Below, in pieces: positions 43,740 to 52,700 of a stretch of 64,000 nt of DNA; the first letter of the stretch is position 1; each line of letters begins with the position of its first letter. Position numbers and translations under genes: made by a program. The DNA lies in the NCBI RefSeq assembly GCF_000016285.1, contig NC_011989.1, positions 3,635,001-3,699,000 on the forward strand. The letters run 5' to 3'. The notes under the pieces are model-generated. The model was given only the letters and a program-made list of their open reading frames with translations. It was not told the DNA's origin and searched no databases. This DNA comes from Allorhizobium ampelinum S4 (GTDB lineage Bacteria; Pseudomonadota; Alphaproteobacteria; Rhizobiales; Rhizobiaceae).

Positions 43740-44774
43740 ATGGGTTTCAAAGTTGCAGTCGTAGGCGCCACCGGCAATGTCGGTCGCGAAATTCTCAACA
43801 TTCTCGTCGAACGCGGTTTTCCGGTCAGCGAAGTCGTGGCTTTGGCCTCGTCCCGTTCGCAAGGCACGGAAGTGTCTTATGGCGACAAGGTTCTGAAGGT
43901 CCAAAATCTGGAAAATTATAATTTTTCCGATACCGATCTTTGCCTGATGTCGGCGGGCGGCACGATTTCACAGAAGTGGTCGCCGAAGATCGGTGCCCAG
44001 GGCTGCGTGGTCATCGATAATTCCTCGGCCTGGCGCTACGATTCGGATGTGCCGCTGATCGTGCCGGAAGTAAACCCGGATGCCATCACCGCCTTCAAGA
44101 ACCGCAACATCATCGCCAATCCCAATTGCTCGACGGCCCAGCTGGTTGTGGCCTTGAAGCCGCTGCATGATTTCGCCACCATCAAGCGCGTCGTCATTTC
44201 CACCTATCAGTCGGTATCCGGCGCCGGCAAGGAAGGCATGGATGAGCTGTTCACCCAGACCCGCGCCGTCTTCGTCGCCGATCCGGTCGAATCCAAGAAG
44301 TTCACCAAGCGGATCGCCTTCAACGTCATCCCCCATATCGATAGTTTTATGGAAGATGGCTATACCAAGGAAGAGTGGAAGGTCCTGGCCGAAACCAAGA
44401 AGATGCTCGATCCGAAGATCCGCGTGACCTGCACAGCCGTGCGCGTTCCCGTGTTTATCGGTCATTCGGAATCGGTCAATATCGAGTTCGAGCGGGAAAT
44501 TTCTCCCGACCAGGCCCGCGATATCCTGCGTGAAGCACCCGGTTGCCTGGTGATCGACAAGCACGAGAACGGCGGCTACATCACCCCCGTCGAATGCGCT
44601 GGCGAAGATGCCACCTATATTTCCCGCATCCGCGAGGACGCCACGGTTGAAAACGGCCTGAATATCTGGGTCGTTTCCGACAATCTGCGCAAGGGCGCGG
44701 CTCTCAATGCCGTTCAGATCGCGGAATTGCTGGTCAATCGCGGTTTGATCAAGCCAAAGGCCCTGGCAGCCTGA
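43740..44774 (+). CDS. asd: Aspartate-semialdehyde dehydrogenase Asd
   Basis: 344 residues; reduces aspartyl phosphate to aspartate semialdehyde with NADPH, feeding lysine/DAP, threonine and methionine. FKVAVVGATGNVGREIL binds NADP; IANPNCSTAQLV holds catalytic Cys130; GHSESVNIEFE follows later in the catalytic domain. The start is ATG 43740, close after AGCAGGAAA; the frame is open upstream, but that part is leader. Full length. Followed by a terminator. Confidence 0.96.
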   Translation: MGFKVAVVGATGNVGREILNILVERGFPVSEVVALASSRSQGTEVSYGDKVLKVQNLENYNFSDTDLCLMSAGGTISQKWSPKIGAQGCVVIDNSSAWRYDSDVPLIVPEVNPDAITAFKNRNIIANPNCSTAQLVVALKPLHDFATIKRVVISTYQSVSGAGKEGMDELFTQTRAVFVADPVESKKFTKRIAFNVIPHIDSFMEDGYTKEEWKVLAETKKMLDPKIRVTCTAVRVPVFIGHSESVNIEFEREISPDQARDILREAPGCLVIDKHENGGYITPVECAGEDATYISRIREDATVENGLNIWVVSDNLRKGAALNAVQIAELLVNRGLIKPKALAA

Positions 44775-44789
44775 AGACGGGATTTCGGC

Positions 44790-44822
44790 AACGGCTGGAC
44801 GCAATCGCGCTCAGCCGTTTTG
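44790..44822 (+). terminator. Rho-independent terminator after asd
   Basis: AACGGCTG (44790-44797) and CAGCCGTT (44812-44819) followed by TTGCC; 14-base loop. Sixteen bases past the stop. Confidence 0.7.
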
Positions 44823-44902
44823 CCTTGCCCGACTTGAATGCAGATAAGCCGGATGCAGCCGAAAGGCGGCTGCCCCCCTTCCCTTTTCCAGACGAGGTAT
44901 CG

Positions 44903-45721
44903 ATGCGAACCAGGACGTTTTTTGCCATAGCTTTCACGGCTCTCGCCACACTGGCGACAGCACAGGCTGCAAATGCCGCCCAATGCGGCAATACGTCCGC
45001 CGGTTTCGAGCAATGGGTGGAAGGCTTCAAGCGGGAAGCCGTGGGCCGTGGCATCAGCCAATCGGTTCTCGACCGCTCTTTTGCCAATGTTCGTTACAAT
45101 GTCCCGACCATCCGGGCCGATCGCGGCCAGAAGAGCTTCAAGCTCTCCTTCGATGAATTCATGAAAAAGCGCGGTGGGCAAACCATCATCAGCCGCGGCA
45201 AGTCGATGAAAAGAGCAAATGCCCCGCTTTTCGCCAGCATCGAGCGGCGTTTCGGCGTACCGGCTGGCCCTATCATCGCCATCTGGGGCATGGAAACCGG
45301 GTTTGGCAGCTACATGGGCAATGAACACACGCTGTCCGCTGTCTCGACCCTCACCTACGATTGTCGCCGCAGCGATTATTTCCGTGAGCAGCTTTACGCC
45401 GCCTTGAAACTGGTGGCCGATGGCGATCTGGACGTAAACTCCCGTGGTGCCGCCCATGGCGAAATCGGCCAGACGCAGTTCCTGCCGAAAAATGTCACGC
45501 TCTATGGCGTCGATGGCGACGGTGACCGCCATATCGACCTCATCCATTCCCGCGCCGACGCCCTGTCGTCCACGGCCAATTTCCTGAAGGGTCATGGCTG
45601 GCAGCCCGGCCTTGGTTATCAGCCGGGCGAGCCGAATTTCTCCGCCATCGGCGGCTGGAATGCGGCCACGGTCTACCAGCAGGCGATTGCCTATATCGGC
45701 AAGCAGATCGACGCTCCCTGA
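44903..45721 (+). CDS. Lytic murein transglycosylase (MltB/SLT_2 type)
   Basis: 272 residues. Signal peptide MRTRTFFAIAFTALATLATAQAANA, with likely cleavage after ANA; no lipobox, so it should be periplasmic and soluble. The enzyme domain has SIERRFGVPAGPIIAIWGMETGFG, with the catalytic Glu in MET, and GEIGQTQFLPKNV, then HSRADALSSTANFLKGHGW, all family 3 lytic transglycosylase features. It cleaves peptidoglycan to anhydromuropeptides. No C-terminal peptidoglycan-binding domain, so it is shorter than many relatives. GAGG before the ATG; a terminator follows. Confidence 0.9.
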   Translation: MRTRTFFAIAFTALATLATAQAANAAQCGNTSAGFEQWVEGFKREAVGRGISQSVLDRSFANVRYNVPTIRADRGQKSFKLSFDEFMKKRGGQTIISRGKSMKRANAPLFASIERRFGVPAGPIIAIWGMETGFGSYMGNEHTLSAVSTLTYDCRRSDYFREQLYAALKLVADGDLDVNSRGAAHGEIGQTQFLPKNVTLYGVDGDGDRHIDLIHSRADALSSTANFLKGHGWQPGLGYQPGEPNFSAIGGWNAATVYQQAIAYIGKQIDAP

Positions 45722-45796
45722 GACCTACAGCACCGTAGAGAAAACCGGCATGGTTTTCGCTTCGTTTCTATAGATGAGAACAATCCATGAATGAAG

Positions 45797-45830
45797 GGCG
45801 GCGCATTGGAAAATGCACCGCCTTTTTGTT
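45797..45830 (+). terminator. Rho-independent terminator after the lytic transglycosylase gene
   Basis: GGCGG-C-GCATT pairs with AATGC-A-CCGCC (one C/A mismatch) around GGAA, followed by TTTTTG. Confidence 0.85.
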
Positions 45831-45938
45831 TGGAAGTGTACTCATTTGACATTACCTTATTGGTTGTAATTTCAGTTATTACGTGCATTAATGCCCTCTA
45901 AATTTCAAATTTAGGTTGATATGATCGAGGGGGGCTTC

Positions 45939-47795
45939 GTGAAAAATATCAAAGTCGCAGCATCGTTAGTCGCAACACTCTGTCTTGTCGCTGGCTCGGC
46001 CAGCGCCCAGAGCCTTGTCTATACGGATCAGGGCAGCAATTGGTCCGCGATGGACCGAGCGATCTATTACACCCAGGACCAGGGATCGCGCCTGATGCCG
46101 CTTTCCTGGATGCAGGCACTCACCTTACCGGATGGCACACCGTTTCTCGCCGACAATCTGACGCGATATGGCTATCTGACAATGGATGGCCCGAACAACG
46201 GGCTTCCGGTTGGTTTTACCGTGACGGGCCCGGATTCCCGCAAGGAGGTGGGCATGACTTGCGCCGCCTGCCACACGCGGGAAATTGCCGTTTCCAACAT
46301 CCGATACCGCATTGATGGCGGCCCGGCGCTCTCCGATTTCCATAGCTTCCTGCTGGATCTGGATGCATCCACCCAGAAACTCGTCGTCGATCCCGCCGCC
46401 TTTGATCGGTTTGCCAAGACGGTTCTGGGAACGGACTATCAAGATCCCAGCAGCCGTGCACAATTGCAGGTGGACTTTACGCTTTGGACGCAACGCTACC
46501 ATGCTATCGTCAGCAAGGGCGTTCCCCATGACAGTTGGGGTGTCGGTCGACTGGATGCAGTGGGGATGATCTTCAACCGGCTCACGGGCCTTGATCTCGG
46601 CCCACCGCCATCACGGTTGATCGTAGCCAATATCCAGCCCGCCGATGCGCCGGTCCGGTATCCCTTCCTGTGGAATGCCGCCATCCAGGACCGGACCCAA
46701 TGGCCGGGCTTTGCCGCCAATGGCAGCGATATTCTGGGCTTGGCGCGCAATGTGGGTGAAGTCTATGGGGTGTTCGGTGTTTTCGAACCCACCAAGGAAA
46801 AGTGGTCACTACTCGGCTATGATTATTTGAAGGGTAACTCCCTCAACTTTGAAGGGCTCAGCACCTTGGAGGATCTGATCAAGCAGATGGGGCCGCCCAA
46901 ATACCCCTTTCCCGTCGATGCGACGCTTGCCAGCAAAGGCGAAACACTTTTCAACACTTGGCGCGGCACCAATGGAAGCGGCAACAGTTGTTTCGATTGT
47001 CATGGACAGAAGCCCGGCACGCCCTCGCTTGGTAATGCCACCTGGGCCACGCCCCTGGTGGATGTCGGAACTGACAGCCGTGAATATAATGTCATGAACT
47101 GGACAGCATCACCCGGTGTAATGACGGGCGCCCGCATTCCCTTCGCCAACGACAAACTTGCCGCAACCTCACCGTCCATTGATATTCTGACCGTTGCGGT
47201 CGAAGGCAGTATTCTACAGCATTATGCCGAGAGCATTTTTGATCTGCGCGACCTGAAATTTCCGTTATTGCAGAGCGCCATCGACGATGCCTTCGAGTCG
47301 AAGCTGCCAGAGCTCAACCTTTCCTCGGATCTCAAGGAATTGCAGAATGCCTTCCCGCGCTCGCAGGGCAAGACATTGGCGGGGCTCCAGGCAAAAATCT
47401 CGACCGCAAGGAAAAATGCTGCGCTCAAAGCGACCGGAAGTACAACTGGCCAGGCACCGGACTCGTCGAATTCTCCGACCACCGAATTCAAATACGAGTC
47501 CCGGGTTCTCTACGGCATCTGGGCCACGGCTCCCTATCTGCACAATGGTTCGGTTCCAACCCTTGCGGATCTGTTGAAATCGACCGACCAGAGACCGCAG
47601 AAATTCGCTGTCGGCGCCGATTACGATCCGAAGCTGGTCGGTATCGCCGCCACCCAGACCGGATTGAATACGGTCACTCAGACGACGGATTGCAGCCAGC
47701 GAAATTCCGGCAATAGCCGCTGCGGCCATGAGTTCGGCACCGACCTTTCCGACAACGACAAGGTCGCACTGCTCGAATATCTCAAGACGCTGTAA
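45939..47795 (+). CDS. Periplasmic di-haem cytochrome c, RoxA/peroxidase-like
   Basis: 618 residues. Signal peptide from GTG 45939 (MKNIKVAASLVATLCLVAGSASA) with GGGGGG five bases upstream; an ATG at 45921 is poorer. Two c-type haem sites: CAACH (about residue 107) and CFDCH (about 351). The C-terminal YGIWATAPYLHNGSVPTL is a signature shared by di-haem peroxidases and rubber-oxygenase RoxA-like proteins. Two more Cys near the end (DCSQRNSGNSRCGHEFG) may form a disulfide. It is much larger than MauG/CcpA (about 350). Whether it is an oxygenase, peroxidase or electron carrier is unknown. No maturation genes are adjacent. Confidence 0.82.
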   Translation: MKNIKVAASLVATLCLVAGSASAQSLVYTDQGSNWSAMDRAIYYTQDQGSRLMPLSWMQALTLPDGTPFLADNLTRYGYLTMDGPNNGLPVGFTVTGPDSRKEVGMTCAACHTREIAVSNIRYRIDGGPALSDFHSFLLDLDASTQKLVVDPAAFDRFAKTVLGTDYQDPSSRAQLQVDFTLWTQRYHAIVSKGVPHDSWGVGRLDAVGMIFNRLTGLDLGPPPSRLIVANIQPADAPVRYPFLWNAAIQDRTQWPGFAANGSDILGLARNVGEVYGVFGVFEPTKEKWSLLGYDYLKGNSLNFEGLSTLEDLIKQMGPPKYPFPVDATLASKGETLFNTWRGTNGSGNSCFDCHGQKPGTPSLGNATWATPLVDVGTDSREYNVMNWTASPGVMTGARIPFANDKLAATSPSIDILTVAVEGSILQHYAESIFDLRDLKFPLLQSAIDDAFESKLPELNLSSDLKELQNAFPRSQGKTLAGLQAKISTARKNAALKATGSTTGQAPDSSNSPTTEFKYESRVLYGIWATAPYLHNGSVPTLADLLKSTDQRPQKFAVGADYDPKLVGIAATQTGLNTVTQTTDCSQRNSGNSRCGHEFGTDLSDNDKVALLEYLKTL

Positions 47796-47821
47796 TAGAT
47801 TACGCCACAGCAAACAAACAA

Positions 47822-47844
47822 CGGGACCGGTTTATCCGGTCCCG
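47822..47844. terminator. Hairpin between convergent cytochrome and carbonic anhydrase genes
   Basis: CGGGACCGG / CCGGTCCCG around TTTAT, 26 bases after the cytochrome stop. No T tract. Confidence 0.55.
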
Positions 47845-47908
47845 CTGCATAGAAGAGGCTCTCAGGCCTTCAATACATTGACGATAGGCGAAGCTTTTCC
47901 GACCAAAA

Positions 47909-48550
47909 TTACGGGTCCAACCGCAGAAAATCACGGCTTTCGGGGTCCATCACCCATAATTCTCCATTGGAGATATCGAACCAGGCACCATGGATGGCCA
48001 GTTTGCCGTCCTCTTCCAAAGCCCGGACATTGGGAAAGGTACGCAGGTTTTCAATGGAGTTGCGGATCGAAATCCGCTCCATGGCCGTCTGGCGCTCGGC
48101 ATCGGTCATGACAGAGGCATTCTGGATCTGCTCGGCAGCGGGCTTGATCAGGTTCATCCATTTTCCAATGAAATCACCAGGAGACAGCGGCTCGGAATCC
48201 GGGTCCAATGCAGCGCGGATACCACCGCAGCGCCCATGGCCCATGACGATGATGTTCTCGACCTTCAATGCCTGAACGGCAAATTCGAGTGCCGCAGAGG
48301 TCGAGTGATACTGGCCGTCCGGCTCATAGGGCGGCACCATATTGGCGACATTACGCACCACGAATAACTCACCTGGACCACAGTCGAAGATGGTTTCCGG
48401 AGCTGATCGGGAATCGCAACAGGCGACAATCATGGTTTTGGGGTTCTGGCCCTGCTCGGCCAAGGCCCTATACCGGTCCCGCTCGTCGCTATAGCGGCCG
48501 TTCATGAAGTTGCTGTAACCGGCGAGAAGGGAAGCTGGAAAATCTGTCAT
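47909..48550 (-). CDS. Beta-class carbonic anhydrase
   Basis: 213 residues; interconverts CO2 and bicarbonate. Zinc ligands Cys44, His105 and Cys108 are present, in ACCDSR and MGHGRCGG; Asp46 and Arg48 form the usual dyad. EFAVQALKVENIIVMGH follows the family pattern. No signal peptide, so cytosolic, likely supplying bicarbonate for carboxylases. Near-normal length. pdxY lies just upstream on the same strand with a 71-base gap. Confidence 0.95.
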   Translation of the reverse strand: MTDFPASLLAGYSNFMNGRYSDERDRYRALAEQGQNPKTMIVACCDSRSAPETIFDCGPGELFVVRNVANMVPPYEPDGQYHSTSAALEFAVQALKVENIIVMGHGRCGGIRAALDPDSEPLSPGDFIGKWMNLIKPAAEQIQNASVMTDAERQTAMERISIRNSIENLRTFPNVRALEEDGKLAIHGAWFDISNGELWVMDPESRDFLRLDP

Positions 48551-48621
48551 GGCTTTGGATTATCGCGATGCAGCACGGTTGACAAGCAAGGAAAACCACC
48601 AGTGCCCGCCACCTTTACACG

Positions 48622-49500
48622 TCATGAGCGAACCGGTCGGCTGGCCGGATGCAGCAGCCTGCGAATCTGTACCAGCGCCATCGGCGTGATCAGGCTCGAT
48701 TGGTCCTGTTCCAGGGTCAGTTCGTCACTCTGGCGCTTCAGTGAGCGGGCCAGCACTTCATAGACACTGGCTGTCGCCAGTTGCAGGGCCTTCTCCTCGC
48801 TATGCTGCTGGAGAAGCCTGGCCAAAAGCAGCGCCGAAAATAGATCGCCCAACCCGTTCGGCACCCCGTCCATCGCCCGGTGTTCGGCCAGCAGCGCATT
48901 GCGGTTCGACAGGAGCAGGTTGCCAATACTGCCCGCCATCATCGGCACCGCTGAGGTAACGGCCATCAGCGACGGCCCGAGCGACAGGGCCGCATCGATG
49001 ATCGCGGCATTGGTGTCCAGCTCTGCACCGGCCATCCAGGCCAGTTCATAGCGGTTGGGCGTGGCGATATCGGCCAGCGGGATCAAGTGATCGCGGATCG
49101 CAACCGCCGTTGCCTCCGGCACGTAGAGGCCCTGCAGATCGCCGATGACAGGATCGCAGAGATAAACGAGATCGGGATTATGCTGCTTCAACGCCTGAAC
49201 CAGCCGGGCCACAGCCAATGGCTGGCGTGCGCTGCCGAAATAGCCCGTCATCACAGCCTTAACCTCGGAAAGCCAGGGTGCCCGGATCAGGTCATCGATG
49301 GCCGCATCGAAAACATCGTCGGGAAAGCTCATGCGGGTGGAAGGGCCGTGGCCCGGATGCCAGGGCAAAACCACAGTTGGCATCGACCAGACCGGGAAGC
49401 CAAGACTTTCAAGCGCGAAGACGGCGGCGCGATTGCCGACCGATCCGCGAATGACATGGCTGGAAATGGCGATGACGGCACCGGCTGGGCTTTCGGACAT
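48622..49500 (-). CDS. pdxY: Pyridoxal kinase PdxY
   Basis: 292 residues of the ribokinase-like PdxY/PdxK family, making PLP by vitamin B6 salvage. AIAISSHVIRGSVGNRAA begins it (family SSHVxxGxVGN); PWHPGHGPS and YLCDPVIGD follow, then ATPNRYELAWMAGAEL, and GVPNGLGDLFSALLLARLL carries the GxGD catalytic Asp. Cytosolic. PLP supply matters for RkpG in this window, though there is no evidence of linkage. Confidence 0.92.
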   Translation of the reverse strand: MSESPAGAVIAISSHVIRGSVGNRAAVFALESLGFPVWSMPTVVLPWHPGHGPSTRMSFPDDVFDAAIDDLIRAPWLSEVKAVMTGYFGSARQPLAVARLVQALKQHNPDLVYLCDPVIGDLQGLYVPEATAVAIRDHLIPLADIATPNRYELAWMAGAELDTNAAIIDAALSLGPSLMAVTSAVPMMAGSIGNLLLSNRNALLAEHRAMDGVPNGLGDLFSALLLARLLQQHSEEKALQLATASVYEVLARSLKRQSDELTLEQDQSSLITPMALVQIRRLLHPASRPVRS

Positions 49501-49737
49501 GGACGGATGAAACCTCGTGAACGTGTGATCCTACTCGACGCTTTTGAGGCTGTTTTGTCAAATTTTGATGGCTAGCGGCGAAAATTCGACCGCTTTTTGG
49601 GATTTTGTCTCCAAAAAAATGAAAAAAACAAAAATTCGGCTTGTGGAACCCACATTTGCGCTCACAGATATGATTCTGAAATCACTGGTAGTGCATAGTG
49701 ACGAAGATACCGCAGCAAAATGCCTTGGAGGAAAGTC

Positions 49738-52700
49738 GTGGTTGCAGCAAAACGGGTAAAACGGGACCAGCTCTTTGAGCTTGCCAGATCCACAGCCGGA
49801 GAAAACCAGCCCGGCCTCATCGATCCGGGCGCCCTTTTCGGACGCGCCAGCGATGACGATCTCCAGCATTACGATGCCGCGATGCTTCGAGCTGCGGCCC
49901 TTCGCGCCAGCCAGGACCTGCAAGACTGGCAGGGCAAGGGAGCACAAGTGCGCATTTCCCCCGTCGAAGGCATCGCCGCCGATGGCGCAAGCCTCAGCGT
50001 GCTGTCCATCGTCGATCGCAACAAGCCGTTTCTCTATGATTCGGTCATGGGCGAGGTCACAAGCCAGTTTCGTGATATTCATCTCACCATCCATCCGATT
50101 CTGGTCAAGGCGGAGGGCCGCTGGACACTCGCCGACACCCAGACCGAGACCAGCGACCGCGTGAGCTATATCCAACTGCATCTGGCGCCCTTGAACGAGG
50201 ATCAAGCCAAGGGCCTTGCGGAACGGCTACAATCCGTCGTTGCCCAGGTCGGCACCGTTGCCAGTGACTGGCAGCCGATGATCTCGCTGCTCGACAGCGT
50301 CATGGCCGAATTGACCGAGCAGTCCAATGTCAAGCGCAAGACAGAACGATCCGAAGCCATCGCCTTTCTGGAATGGCTGCGCGACGACAATTTCACCTTC
50401 CTCGGCATGCGCGAATATCTTTATTCCGGTGATGGCGCGAACGCCAAGCTGGAGCGCGACAAGGGCCGTGGACTAGGCATACTCTCCAATCCCGATGTTC
50501 TGGTGCTGCGCCAGGGCCGCAATGCAGTGACGACAACACCGGAAATCCTGGCCTTCCTTCAGGGGCCGGATGACCTGATCGTCACCAAGGCCAATGTCAA
50601 ATCCGTGGTGCATCGCCGCGCCTATATGGATTACATCGGCATCAAGCGCTTCGATGCTGCGGGCAAGGTTGTCGGGGAGTTGCGGGTCGTCGGCCTATTC
50701 ACGGCCACCGCCTATACCCATTCCGTCAATCACATTCCCTTGCTGCGCGCCAAGGTCGAAAAGGTTACCGACCAGTTCAATTTCGACCCTTTGAGCCACT
50801 CCGGACGGATATTGCAGAACACGCTGGAATCCTACCCACGCGACGACCTGTTCCAGATCGATACCGAAACGCTTTCGCGCTTCTGCGAGCAGATCATGGA
50901 TCTGAGCGAACGGCCAAGGGTGCGTGTGCTGCAACGGATCGACCATTTCGACCGGTTCGTCTCACTGCTGGTCTTCGTGCCGCGTGAGGAATATAATTCA
51001 CTGGTGCGCGAGAAGATCGGCGACTATTTCACCAAGGTCTACGATGGCCGCCTCTCGGCATATTATCCGGCTTTCCCGGAAGGTGGCGTGGCGCGAGTGC
51101 ATTTCATCATCGGCCGTTCGGAAGGCAAGACACCGCGCATCGCCCAGAACAAACTGGAAGAGGCAGTCAAGGCCATTACCGCCCGATGGGATGACCGCTT
51201 CGCCAGCCTTGCTCCGCCGAAATCGCCGCAACTGGTCGTCAGCCGCGCTTTCGAGGATGCGTTTTCACCGGAAGAGACTGTCGCCGATCTCAGCCATATC
51301 CAGACCTGCCTGTCCGGCGCGAAAGCCTCTATCGCCTTCCACAATCGCCAGACGGCGGAAGGCCAGACGCTTTATCTCAAGGTGTTCCACGCCGGTCATC
51401 ACCTGCCACTGTCGCGGCGCGTGCCGCTGCTTGAAAATCTCGGCTTCAGCGTCGTCAGCGAACGAACCTTTGACATCACGGTCAAAGGCAGTGGCGAAAC
51501 CGCTGGCAAGACCGGAGATCAGCTGGTCGTTCTGCATGACATGGAACTGGCGGTTCGCGCTGGCCAGGATTTCGACATTGCCCGGCATGGCGCCCGCGTC
51601 GAGGCCACGTTCCTTGCCGTCTTCAACGGCGTGGTCGACAACGATGCCTTCAACCGGTTGGTGTTGAGCACTGGGCTGAGTGTCGGCGAAGTGGCTGTTC
51701 TGCGCGCCTATGCGGCCTATCTGCGCCAGGCGGGCCTGGTCTATTCCCTCACCTATATTGCCGAAACACTGAACAAATATCCTGAGATCACCGCCGATCT
51801 CTTCACCCTGTTCCACCAGTCTTTCGATCCGAAGCTTTCTGAAAAATCGCGTCCGCGCAAACTGGCGGAACTGCGTGACGGCATCGAGACGGCACTCGCC
51901 TCCGTGCCGAGCCTGGATGAGGACCGTATCCTGCGGCGTTACCAGAACGCAGTGGATTCGACCCTGCGCACCAATTATTTCCAGAAAAGCCTCTCTTCGC
52001 AGAAAAACAGCAGCAGCAATGTCAAGCCAATGCTGGCTTTCAAATTCGATCCACAGCAACTGGACGGCCTGCCGCAACCGCGCCCGTTCCGGGAAATGTT
52101 TGTCTATGGGGTGGAGGTCGAGGGCGTGCATCTGCGCTTCGGCAAGGTTGCCCGTGGCGGCTTGCGTTGGTCGGACCGCGCCCAGGACTATCGCACCGAA
52201 GTGCTCGGTCTCGTCAAGGCGCAGCAGGTGAAGAATGCGGTGATCGTGCCTGTCGGCGCCAAGGGCGGCTTCTTTCCCAGGCAATTGCCAAGCCCCGCCA
52301 ACCGGGAAGACTACCTGCGGATGGGCCGGGAAGCCTATATGACCTATATCCGCACGCTGCTGTCGATCACCGATAATATCAAGGATGGCGCGGTCGTCGC
52401 TCCCGCCGATACGGTGCGGCTGGATGGAGACGATCCCTATTTCGTCGTCGCCGCCGATAAAGGCACGGCAACCTTTTCCGATACGGCCAACGGTCTGGCC
52501 CGCGAGGCCGGCTTCTGGCTGGACGACGCTTTCGCGTCCGGCGGTTCCGCCGGTTATGACCACAAGAAAATGGGCATCACCGCTCGCGGTGCCTGGGAAG
52601 CTGCCAAGCGACATTTCCGCGAAATGGGTGTCGATATCCAAAAGACACCCTTCACGGTCGCAGGCGTTGGTGACATGTCGGGCGACGTGTTCGGCAATGG

